Origin: an uncultured Christensenella sp.
GTDB lineage: Bacteria > Bacillota > Clostridia > Christensenellales > DTU072
Length of the DNA: 20,791 nucleotides
Assembly (NCBI GenBank): GCA_905210905.1
Contig: CAJLYQ010000033.1
Coordinates: 1-20,791, forward strand
Reading direction: 5' to 3'
The position numbers and the translations under genes were made by a program. Numbering within the stretch: position 1 is the stretch's first letter; each line of letters opens with the position of its first letter. Below the pieces are notes generated by a model. The model made no database searches and was not told the origin of the DNA. It worked only from the letters and a program-made list of their open reading frames with translations. Below are positions 7,451 to 15,200 of the stretch, one piece after another.

Positions 7451-7512
7451 TTGCGTAAAGGGATGCAACGCTCGGCGTTGCTTGCGTAAAGGGATGCAAC
7501 GTCCCACGTTGC
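7431..7512 (+). repeat. 31-bp tandem repeat of the palindromic end (2.6 copies)
   Basis: The unit is GATGCAACGCTCGGCGTTGC followed by TTGCGTAAAGG. It occurs identically at 7431-7461 and 7462-7492. A third, partial unit at 7493-7512 carries the GTCCCAC core instead. Each unit contains the palindrome GCAAC-N7-GTTGC. The array ends 16 bp before the uvrC -35 box. Confidence 0.9.
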
Positions 7513-7528
7513 CGCTCGGCTTTGCTGC

Positions 7529-7557
7529 TTGTAAAAAGGTTGAGAATATGGTATAAT
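7529..7557 (+). promoter_or_regulatory. Sigma-A promoter for uvrC, predicted to give a leaderless or near-leaderless mRNA
   Basis: TTGTAA (7529-7534) and TATAAT (7552-7557) are exactly 17 bp apart. Transcription is expected at about 7563-7566 and the uvrC ATG is at 7566. The only purine run, GGGG (7561-7564), is too close to the ATG to act as a ribosome site. Confidence 0.7.
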
Positions 7558-7565
7558 TTTGGGGT

Positions 7566-9386
7566 ATGGAAACGGACAAGACGGCGTTAAGGGAAAAACT
7601 GAAAAATCTACCGGCGAAGAGCGGCGTATATATAATGCTGGACGAGTACGGCGGTATTTTGTACGTAGGCAAAGCGAAAGTTCTTAAGAATAGGGTTCGT
7701 CAATATTTCCATAACACCGTAAAAAACGAAAAAACCACAAGACTTGTTGAGAAGATAGCGGATTTTCGTTATATCATCACCCAAAGCGAGTACGAAGCGT
7801 TAATTTTAGAAAACAACCTGATAAAGGAAAACAATCCGCCGTATAACATACTTCTTAAAGACGACAAGACGTATCCTTATATAAAGATAAACGTGAAAAA
7901 CGATTTTCCGAGAGTGGAAATCGCTTATAGAATGAAAAGCGACGGCGCAAAATACTTCGGACCTTATATGCTCGGTATGTCGGTGCGAGAACTCGTTGAC
8001 ATTATCCAAACGGTTTTTCCGATAAGAACGTGCCGCACGATGCCGAAAAGAGAATGTCTTAACTTCCATATCGGCAGATGCTGCGCACCGTGCACGGGAA
8101 GAGTAACGAAAGAAGAATACCGAGAAATCATAAATAAGGTTATTTCGTTTTTGAACGGTAACGACGAGTTGGTCAGAGATACCATTCAAAAGAAAATGAT
8201 GTATTTTGCCGAACGAGAAGAGTTCGAAAAAGCGAAAACTTACCGCGATACGCTCTCCGCGCTGGAGAAAATTTTAAGAAAACAATCCATTCCGTTCAAA
8301 CAGGAAGTGGATATCGACGTGTTCACGTTTGTAACCAACGGTATGGAATCAGCGGTAAACTGTTTTGCCGTAAGGGGCGGAAAATATCTAGGCGGTACGA
8401 ATTATCGTTGCGCCGACAACGAATACAACAACGGTCTTACGTCTTTTATAATGCAATATTATCAGTCAAATCCGCTAATTTGTACGGAAATTCTCGTCGA
8501 CGAAGAACTCGAATTCGGAGCGGAATTAAGCGATTATCTGTCAAAAAAGGCAGGTAGAAAAATTGCGATAATCAAGCCGAACGGCGGAATAAGGAAACAA
8601 CTCGTAGAACTCGGAAAAGCCAACGGAGAAGAGTTTTTGTCCGCACAAATTGAAAAACAAGAAAAGTACGAAGACCTTACTTACGGCGCAACAGTGCAAC
8701 TTAAAGAAGCGTTGAATTTGCCGAATGTGCCGGAAAGAATAGAGTGTTACGATATATCGCACGTCAGCGGAACCAACAAAGTCGCAAGTATGGTAGTGTT
8801 CGAAAAAGGCGAAAAAGCGTCGAAAATGTACAGACACTTTAAGATAAAAACCGTCGAAGGAAACAACGATTTTGCTTGTATGTACGAAACTTTGTCAAGG
8901 CGGTTCGAAGAACTGAAAAAACAGGAAGAAGCGAGTTTTTCCGCTAAACCCGACCTTATAATAATCGACGGAGGCAAAGGACAACTCAGTTACGCAATGC
9001 AGGCAATGCACGACGCAGGCGTGGAAGTCAATATGATAAGCCTTGCCAAAAGAGAAGAAGAAATCTACCTTCCGGACAGGGAAGAAAGCGTTATTTTACC
9101 GCGCAACAGCCTTGCGATAAAACTTATCATAAGAATAAGAGACGAAGCGCACAGGTTTGCCATCACCTTCCACCGCGCACTGCGCGCAAAGAAAATGACA
9201 GAAAGCACTTTGACGCAAATCGAAGGTATCGGCAAGACAAAAGCAAAGTACCTTATTATTAAGTTCAAGAAAGTGGAAAACATAGAAAAGGCTACCATAG
9301 AAGAACTTAAAGAAACCCAAAGTATAGGCGAAGCGGACGCAGTTAATATTAAAAAGTTTTTTGAAAACAAAGGAAAAATAGAATGA
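7566..9386 (+). CDS. uvrC: UvrABC system protein C (excinuclease subunit)
   Basis: UvrC makes the dual incisions around DNA lesions marked by UvrA and UvrB. All parts are present in the 606 residues. The N-terminal GIY-YIG nuclease has GVY at 20-22, YVG at 33-35, Arg43 and Glu82. A cysteine cluster at 156, 164, 172, 173 and 176 matches the iron-sulphur cysteines described in UvrC. The UVR domain that binds UvrB spans about 203-238. The RNase H-like C-terminal nuclease has Asp396 (YDISH), Asp468 (IDGGKGQ) and His529 (DEAHRF). A helix-hairpin-helix pair lies at about 549-600 (IEGIGKTKA, SIGEADA). Length is normal. The ATG at 7566 gives the canonical N-terminus, and an in-frame ATG at 7548 is followed at once by a stop. 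Its stop overlaps the next start by 4 bp, so it is translationally coupled to the HAD gene. Confidence 0.97.
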   Translation: METDKTALREKLKNLPAKSGVYIMLDEYGGILYVGKAKVLKNRVRQYFHNTVKNEKTTRLVEKIADFRYIITQSEYEALILENNLIKENNPPYNILLKDDKTYPYIKINVKNDFPRVEIAYRMKSDGAKYFGPYMLGMSVRELVDIIQTVFPIRTCRTMPKRECLNFHIGRCCAPCTGRVTKEEYREIINKVISFLNGNDELVRDTIQKKMMYFAEREEFEKAKTYRDTLSALEKILRKQSIPFKQEVDIDVFTFVTNGMESAVNCFAVRGGKYLGGTNYRCADNEYNNGLTSFIMQYYQSNPLICTEILVDEELEFGAELSDYLSKKAGRKIAIIKPNGGIRKQLVELGKANGEEFLSAQIEKQEKYEDLTYGATVQLKEALNLPNVPERIECYDISHVSGTNKVASMVVFEKGEKASKMYRHFKIKTVEGNNDFACMYETLSRRFEELKKQEEASFSAKPDLIIIDGGKGQLSYAMQAMHDAGVEVNMISLAKREEEIYLPDREESVILPRNSLAIKLIIRIRDEAHRFAITFHRALRAKKMTESTLTQIEGIGKTKAKYLIIKFKKVENIEKATIEELKETQSIGEADAVNIKKFFENKGKIE

Positions 9387-10189
9387 AATACAGACTTATT
9401 TGTTCGGATTTGGATGACACGCTAATAAACAGAGAAGGCATTTTATGCCCCGGAACGAAACAAGCGATAGCCGATTACGAAAAAAGGGGCGGCGTTTTTT
9501 GCATAGTTACGGGCAGAATGACTTCGGGCGCTGTTCCACTATGTGAAGAACTCGGATTAAAGAACGAACTCGCCACTTTTCAAGGCGCGGTTATTTCTTC
9601 CCCCGTCACGGGCGAAGTCTATCATAAGAACTCGATTCCGTGCGAAAAAGCGGTCGAGATCGGAAAGTTTATCGAAGAAAACGGGTTCTATTATCAGACG
9701 TACGACGGCGATAAATTTTATACCGCTACCCCCAACGATTTTACCCGACTTTACGGCAGATTAAGCCACGCCGATTTTGTCGCAACCGAAAAAAAACTCT
9801 CAGATTTCATTTTTGAAAATAAAATAAATCCGCCAAAAATATTACTTATGGAACAACCCGAAAAAATTCCCGGAATTATGCAAATTTTGCGGGATAAATT
9901 CGGTAAAGAATTTTTAATAAATACGAGTAAACCGTTTATTATCGAAATAATTCCGCACGGCATAAATAAAGGCTTAGCGGTGGAATTTATTGCAAAACGA
10001 CACGGCATAAAAAGAGAAGAAATCATTTGTATCGGCGATTCGGAAAACGACCTTACTATGATAGAATACGCCGGTCTCGGCGTGTGCGTCGCGAGCGGTT
10101 CTTCGGTTGCAAAAGAAAAAGCCGACGTAATCGCGCCTTCGTGCAACGACGATCCCATAACATGGCTTATCGATACTTATTGTAAGTAA
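9383..10189 (+). CDS. Cof-type HAD-superfamily phosphatase
   Basis: This 268-residue protein belongs to the haloacid dehalogenase superfamily, subclass IIB (Cof/YbiV type). These are cytoplasmic phosphatases, usually of sugar phosphates or similar metabolites. Motif I is SDLDDTLIN, with the nucleophile Asp9 and acid/base Asp11. Motif II is IVTGR near residue 40. A lysine in the INKGLAVEF segment near 196 serves as motif III. Motif IV is GDSENDLTMIEYAG, with Asp219 and Asp223 binding magnesium. The middle section (about 80-190) is the C2-type cap that sets substrate choice, which cannot be read from sequence. Its ATG overlaps the uvrC stop (ATGA). No independent promoter is seen. Confidence 0.93.
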   Translation: MKYRLICSDLDDTLINREGILCPGTKQAIADYEKRGGVFCIVTGRMTSGAVPLCEELGLKNELATFQGAVISSPVTGEVYHKNSIPCEKAVEIGKFIEENGFYYQTYDGDKFYTATPNDFTRLYGRLSHADFVATEKKLSDFIFENKINPPKILLMEQPEKIPGIMQILRDKFGKEFLINTSKPFIIEIIPHGINKGLAVEFIAKRHGIKREEIICIGDSENDLTMIEYAGLGVCVASGSSVAKEKADVIAPSCNDDPITWLIDTYCK

Positions 10190-10217
10190 GCGGTAAAAAA
10201 TAAACTCATATTTTAAT

Positions 10218-10281
10218 CTCCCGATTAGTATTCATATAAGGTAATATGCGCGTTGACTTACGCGCGCGGGAGGGTTATAAT
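10218..10281 (+). promoter_or_regulatory. murB promoter overlapping its ribosome site, with an inverted repeat that can mask it
   Basis: TTGACT (10253-10258) and TATAAT (10276-10281) are 17 bp apart, a near-consensus promoter ending 2 bp before the murB ATG. The ribosome site GGGAGGG (10268-10274) lies inside the promoter spacer. On any transcript reading through from uvrC-HAD, CTCCCG (10218-10223) could pair with CGGGAG (10267-10272) around an inner GCGCGT/ACGCGC stem (10248-10253, 10260-10265), covering the ribosome site. Confidence 0.5.
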
Positions 10282-10283
10282 AT

Positions 10284-11162
10284 ATGAGTATAAGAAGTTT
10301 GGAAGCCGACTGTTCGCGACTGTCGAGCGTAGGTTGCGGCGGTGTGATAAAACGCGCGTTTTTCCCGCAAAACGTGACCGAACTAACGGAAATAACGAAG
10401 TTAATCGCAAACGACGAATACGTCGCCTTGGGCGGATTAACCAACACGCTCGTACTCGACGAGTTCGAAGGAACGGCGGTTTTCGGCTCGCTTATGAAAG
10501 GAATATCCGTTTTCGGCGACAAAATACGAGTTAAATCCGGAGAAAACTTCGCCAAAGTGTGCGGCGCGGCGCAATACTCGTCGCTAGGCGGAATGGAAGC
10601 GTTTTTCGGTTTGCCCGGCACGATAGGCGGCGCAATCTTCGGCAACAGCGGTTGTTTCGGTTCGGAAATAAGCGATTTTATCGAAGAAATAACGGTTTTC
10701 AGACTCGATGACGGCGAAACGGAAACGCTGACGAGAGAAGAAATCGCGTTTGGTTATCGGTACAGTAATCTACGAAAAAACAAAGATTTTATCGTGGACG
10801 CAACGTTCCGCCTGTACCCCGAAAAAAGCCGTGTAATCGCCGAAAAAATGGCGCAAACGCGCAAAATGCGACAAATTAAACAACCTAAGGGCAAGTCGCT
10901 CGGAAGTTTTTTCAAACAGTACGGCGGCGTAAGCGCAGGGTACTATATAGAGAAATCGGGGCTGAAAGGCTACGAAAAAAACGGCGTAAAAGTAAGCGAA
11001 ACGCACGCAAATTTTTTGATGAACGAAAGCGGAAACGCGTCGGATTATCTGTTGCTCGGCGAGTTCGTCGAAAAAACCGTTTTCGAAAAATTCGGCATAA
11101 AACTCGTCAGAGAGGTAAACGTAGTTGGAGAAGAAAACCGTAAGAGAAACAGTAACGGATGA
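10284..11162 (+). CDS. murB: UDP-N-acetylenolpyruvoylglucosamine reductase
   Basis: MurB uses FAD and NADPH to reduce UDP-GlcNAc-enolpyruvate to UDP-MurNAc, a committed cytoplasmic step of peptidoglycan synthesis. FAD-binding signatures are LGGLTNTLVLDE (49-60) and GLPGTIGGAIFGNSG (109-123). Catalytic-site residues are visible as Arg159 in YRYSNLR, Ser208 in LGSFFK, and Glu277 in REVNVVG. KGKSLGSFFK and SETHANFLMN mark the C-terminal domain. The lack of the longer loop seen in enteric MurB makes it a type II enzyme. At 292 residues it is normal to slightly short, mainly at the N-terminus. The usual FKNP is FKQY here. The ATG at 10284 has GGGAGGG nine bases upstream. Its 3' end overlaps whiA by 38 bp. 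Confidence 0.94.
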   Translation: MSIRSLEADCSRLSSVGCGGVIKRAFFPQNVTELTEITKLIANDEYVALGGLTNTLVLDEFEGTAVFGSLMKGISVFGDKIRVKSGENFAKVCGAAQYSSLGGMEAFFGLPGTIGGAIFGNSGCFGSEISDFIEEITVFRLDDGETETLTREEIAFGYRYSNLRKNKDFIVDATFRLYPEKSRVIAEKMAQTRKMRQIKQPKGKSLGSFFKQYGGVSAGYYIEKSGLKGYEKNGVKVSETHANFLMNESGNASDYLLLGEFVEKTVFEKFGIKLVREVNVVGEENRKRNSNG

Positions 11163-12087
11163 ACTTTGTTCGCTCGAAATAAAACGGAACGCTCGTTTTC
11201 CGTTTTTAAGCGGCGTTATTCGCGGCGCAGGAGAACTGCATTTTTCATTGAACGGTTTTATCACCGAAATCAAGCATAAAAACGAGAAATTCGTCAATCT
11301 CGTGGCGGACGTACTTAACGATATTTACGGCGAACGCCCGGAAATCGTAACGACCGGCGAAGTAATCGGCGGCGAAAGGGAGCAACTTTTTTCCATCGCC
11401 CTATCTGCGGAGAAATCGGCGGATTTGCTTGAAAAATGCCGTATCGTCAAGGACAAATACGAGTTCATTGACGGACTTCCCAAAGATTTTATGGAGCAAA
11501 ACGGCGCAAGACGGGCGTTTTTGCGCGGTTTGTACCTTGCCTGCGGTTCGGTGAGAGTTCCCGACGACGAAACCGGCAAAAAAAGCGGCGGATACACCCT
11601 GTCGCTTAATCTTAACTCGGACAAGGTAAAAAACGACGTAATAGAACTGCTTGCGCGCGAAGCGCAAATCGAAAAAAACGCAGTAAAATTGAAAAAAACG
11701 GGCAACGGGATTTACATAAAAAATTCTGAAGCGGTCTGCAACGTGCTTACTGCGCTCGGCAGCGTCAGGGGCGCGCTCGACACCTACGACATTATCGCCA
11801 AAAGACAGATAATGAACGACGTTAACCGCGCAAGAAATTGCGATATGGCAAACATCGACAAAACCGTCAGAGCGGTCAGAGCACAACTCGAAGCGATAAA
11901 AAAACTCGAGCAAAGCGGCAAAATCAACCAACTCAGCGACGAGTTAAAACAAACCTGCCGTCTCAGAAAAGAATTCCCCGACGTAGGGATAGAGCAACTC
12001 GGCGGTCAGTTTGATCCGCCGGTAAGCAAAAGTTGCGTCAATCACAGACTGCGCCGCATTATCGAACTCGCTTCGATAACGGAATAA
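11125..12087 (+). CDS. whiA: DNA-binding protein WhiA (sporulation/division regulator)
   Basis: WhiA is a Gram-positive DNA-binding protein with a degenerate LAGLIDADG homing-endonuclease-like N-terminal part and a C-terminal helix-turn-helix. In actinobacteria it controls sporulation septation. In Firmicutes it affects chromosome segregation and division. Family features here are the VTDELCSLE start region, ARRAFLRGLYLACGSV near 128-143, and the highly conserved tail LSDELKQTCRLRKEFPDVG...PPVSKSCVNHRLRRI, which is the HTH. The 320-residue length is typical. The start is TTG at 11125 with AGAGG at 11111-11115, inside the end of murB, so it is translationally coupled to murB. rapZ and yvcK, which commonly lie between murB and whiA in Firmicutes, are missing. 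Confidence 0.95.
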   Translation: MEKKTVRETVTDELCSLEIKRNARFPFLSGVIRGAGELHFSLNGFITEIKHKNEKFVNLVADVLNDIYGERPEIVTTGEVIGGEREQLFSIALSAEKSADLLEKCRIVKDKYEFIDGLPKDFMEQNGARRAFLRGLYLACGSVRVPDDETGKKSGGYTLSLNLNSDKVKNDVIELLAREAQIEKNAVKLKKTGNGIYIKNSEAVCNVLTALGSVRGALDTYDIIAKRQIMNDVNRARNCDMANIDKTVRAVRAQLEAIKKLEQSGKINQLSDELKQTCRLRKEFPDVGIEQLGGQFDPPVSKSCVNHRLRRIIELASITE

Positions 12088-12097
12088 GAATTCCGTT
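12078..12097 (+). other. Perfect inverted repeat over the whiA stop codon
   Basis: AACGGAAT (12078-12085) and ATTCCGTT (12090-12097) are exact complements with a 4-base loop. The whiA TAA (12085-12087) lies inside. No T-run follows on the plus strand, so it is a poor plus-strand intrinsic terminator. It may act as an RNA-stabilising hairpin. Confidence 0.5.
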
Positions 12098-12250
12098 AAA
12101 TCGATAAAATAGGAAAAAATCGATAAAATCGGAAAAAACCGAAAAACCGAAAAATCGAAAAAACCGAAAAAGTCCGAAAAAAGCGGAAAAGTCCGAAAAA
12201 CGGGAAAACCGAAAATCGGAAAAGTAGAAGAGAAAAGACAAGAGAAAAAA
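12098..12250 (+). repeat. Low-complexity, A/purine-rich CCGAAAAA-like tract
   Basis: About 150 bp between whiA and dnaE consist of imperfect 7-12 bp units of the form (C)CGAAAAA, with variants TCGAAAAA, TCCGAAAAA and TCGGAAAA. At the start, ATCGATAAAAT occurs twice in a row, separated by AGGAAAAA. Thymine is almost absent after 12127. No gene, convincing promoter or terminator was found. The tract ends in a purine run that merges with the dnaE ribosome site GGGAG (12252-12256). Confidence 0.8.
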
Positions 12251-12261
12251 CGGGAGAAAGA

Positions 12262-15200
12262 ATGAAAGAATTCGTACATCTTCACAATCATACGGAATAC
12301 AGTTTGCTCGACGGGTGCGCGAGAATAACCGCACTCGTAAAGAAAGCGAAAGAGCAGGGCGCGCGCGCTGTTGCGATTACCGACCACGGCAATATGTACG
12401 GCGCGATAAAGTTTTATAAAGAGTGTCTGAAAAACGAGATTAAACCGATAATCGGTATGGAAGCGTATATGTGCGACGATATGAAAGAAAAAAGTCGTAA
12501 ACGTTACCATCTCATTTTACTTGCGAAAGACGACGTAGGGTTTCATAACTTATCGAAAATATCGAGCGAAGCGTTCGTAGACGGGTTCTACGAAAAACCG
12601 AGAGCGGATTTCAAACTTCTCGAAAAATACAGAGAAGGGCTTATCTGCTTGTCTGCGTGTATCGCCGGCGAAATTCCGCAAAAACTGCTCGAAAGGGATT
12701 TTCAGGGCGCGCTTGCCACGGCGAGAAAGTATAAAGAACTTTTCGGCGACGATTTTTATATAGAACTCCAGAACCACGGTTTGCCCGAAGAAAGGGAAGT
12801 CATTAACAATCTGAAACGTATCGCTTACGAAATCGGTGCGAAGACCGTCGCAACCAACGACTTGCACTATATAAACAAGTCGGACTGGAAAGCGCAGGAT
12901 ATTCTTCTTTGTATCCAGACGGGCGCGGACCTTGACGACCCCAAACGTTTCAAATTCCCCAACCACGAGTTTTATTACAAAACTTACGACGAAATGATGG
13001 ACGCGATTCAGGACGAAGACGCGCTCGCAACGTCGCTCGAAATAGCGGATAAATGCAATCTCGTAATCGAATTCCATAAATACACCATACCCAAATACGT
13101 TCCGCCGGAAGGTTACGAGGACGACAAAGACTACCTGAGAAAAATGGCAATGCAGGGGCTTAAAGAAAGATACGAAGTCGTTACGCCCGAAATAATAAAA
13201 CGTGCCGAGTACGAACTTGACACCATAATAACGATGGGTTTCGCGTCGTACTACCTCATAGTATGGGATTTTATTAACTACGCCAAAAGCCACGGAATTC
13301 CCGTCGGAGCGGGAAGAGGAAGCGGCGTAGGAAGTATCGTTGCGTACGCGATAAGAATTACCGACGTAGACCCGCTTAAGTACGACCTGATTTTCGAAAG
13401 GTTTCTTAACTCCAGCCGTCAGACGATGCCGGACTTCGACGTCGACTTTTGCTCGGACAGAAGAGAAGAAGTAATAGAATACGTAAGAGAAAAATACCAC
13501 TCCGACCACGTAGCGCAGATAATTACCTTCGGTACGATGAAGAAAAAGAACGCGATAAAAAACGTCGCAAGAGTGTACAAAATCCCGTTCTCCGAAGCCA
13601 ACGCACTCGTTAAAAACATCACCGACAACGACAAAAAAGTTCATATCGCCGACCTGCTCGACCGCAAAGGCGGACATTGCGTGGAAGAACTCGCCGATAT
13701 GTACGAAAACAACTCGACGTATAAAGAAATCATCGACCTTGCAATGCAGATCGAAGATATGCCAAAAGACAGAGGCAAACACGCCGCAGGCGTTATTATA
13801 TGCTCCATTCCCGTAAGCGACAAAGTTCCGCTCGCCCGTAACGACGAAGATATCGTCACACAATTCGATATGATCGAATGTGAAGAGTTAGGGTTACTGA
13901 AGATGGACTTTTTGGCACTCAAAACGCTTACGGATATAGATATGACAAAGCGGTTTCTCAAAAAATACCGTAATAAAGAAATCGACTTCCACGAACTCGG
14001 ATACGAAGATCAGGAAACGTATAAGATGATCGGCGAAGGCGACACGGACACCGTGTTCCAACTTGAAAGCGGCGGTATGAAAGACTTTATGCGCAAACTG
14101 AAGCCGTCCATTCTCGAAGAAATCATAGCAGGCGTTAGTTTGTACCGTCCGGGTCCTATGTCGTATATCCCGGCGTATATTACGAACAAGTTCAACCCGG
14201 ACAAAATCGACTATCAGCACCCGAAACTCGTCGACATTCTGAAGACGACGTACGGCATAGTCGTTTATCAGGAACAAGCGATGAGAATTACGCAGGCGCT
14301 CGCAGGATATACTCTTAACGAAGCGGACAACTTCCGTAAGTTTATCAGTAAGAAAAAAGTAGACCAGATCCCGGCGCAAAGAAAGAAGTTCGTCGACGGC
14401 TGCGTTAAAAACAATATAAGCGAAGAGTTCGCGTTAAGTATGTGGAATAAACTCGAAGAATTCGGGCGTTACGCGTTCAATAAGTCGCACGCCGCCGCAT
14501 ACTCGGTTCTTACCTATCAGACGGCTTATCTCAAACACTATTACCCCGTCGAGTACCTTTGCTCGGTTATCAACAACCGTATCACCAACCCCGTCGACAC
14601 GGCGAAGTACCTTAGGCTTATTAAAGAAATGGGAATAACGCTGTATCAACCCGACATAAACCACAGCGAAGGGTTGTTCGTCCCGGAAAAAGACGGTATC
14701 CGCTACGGGCTTGCCTGTATAAAAAACGTGGGTAAAGCGGCGGTGGATTCGCTCGTTGCCGAAAGGGAAAGAAACGGCGAGTTCAAGGACCTGTCGGACT
14801 TTATCAGAAGAGCGAGCAGCGACGCGATAAACAGAAGAATGATAGAAAGCCTGATAAAAGGCGGAGCGTTCGACTGTTTCGGACACAACCGCGCCACGCT
14901 GATGGCAAACTACGAAAACGTGATGGAAATCGAAACGAAAAACAAAGCACTGCTCGACGGCGGACAGTTTTTCTTCGATTTTATGCTCGACAACAGCGAT
15001 TTTAAGTATAAACCCGTCTCCGAAAGCAAACAGTCGAGATTGAAACTCGAAAAAGAAGTTCTCGGCCGTTACGTTACCGGTCATCCGCTCGAAGACCACG
15101 AAGAAGAGTTCAAAAAGTTTAACTTCAACACGACTATGCTAGCGCCGATAGAAGACGATTCGGAAGAACCGGAGTTTGACGAAGAAGGCAACGTTATAGA

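Noticed and set aside
7239..7499. Open frames on the minus strand through the repeat island (86 and 90 codons)
   Set aside because: They translate the composite repeats themselves (for example HLPPKGKA from the palindrome). Such frames are common false genes in repeat DNA.
7431..7512. CRISPR array
   Set aside because: Units are contiguous 31-bp tandem repeats with no unique spacers and no cas genes nearby.
12059..12334. Phe-rich minus-strand frame over the CCGAAAAA tract
   Set aside because: It is a translation of the low-complexity tract and overlaps the ends of whiA and dnaE.
12550..13863. 437-codon open frame opposite dnaE
   Set aside because: It is antisense to the PHP and polymerase core of dnaE, has no promoter or ribosome site, and its composition is atypical.
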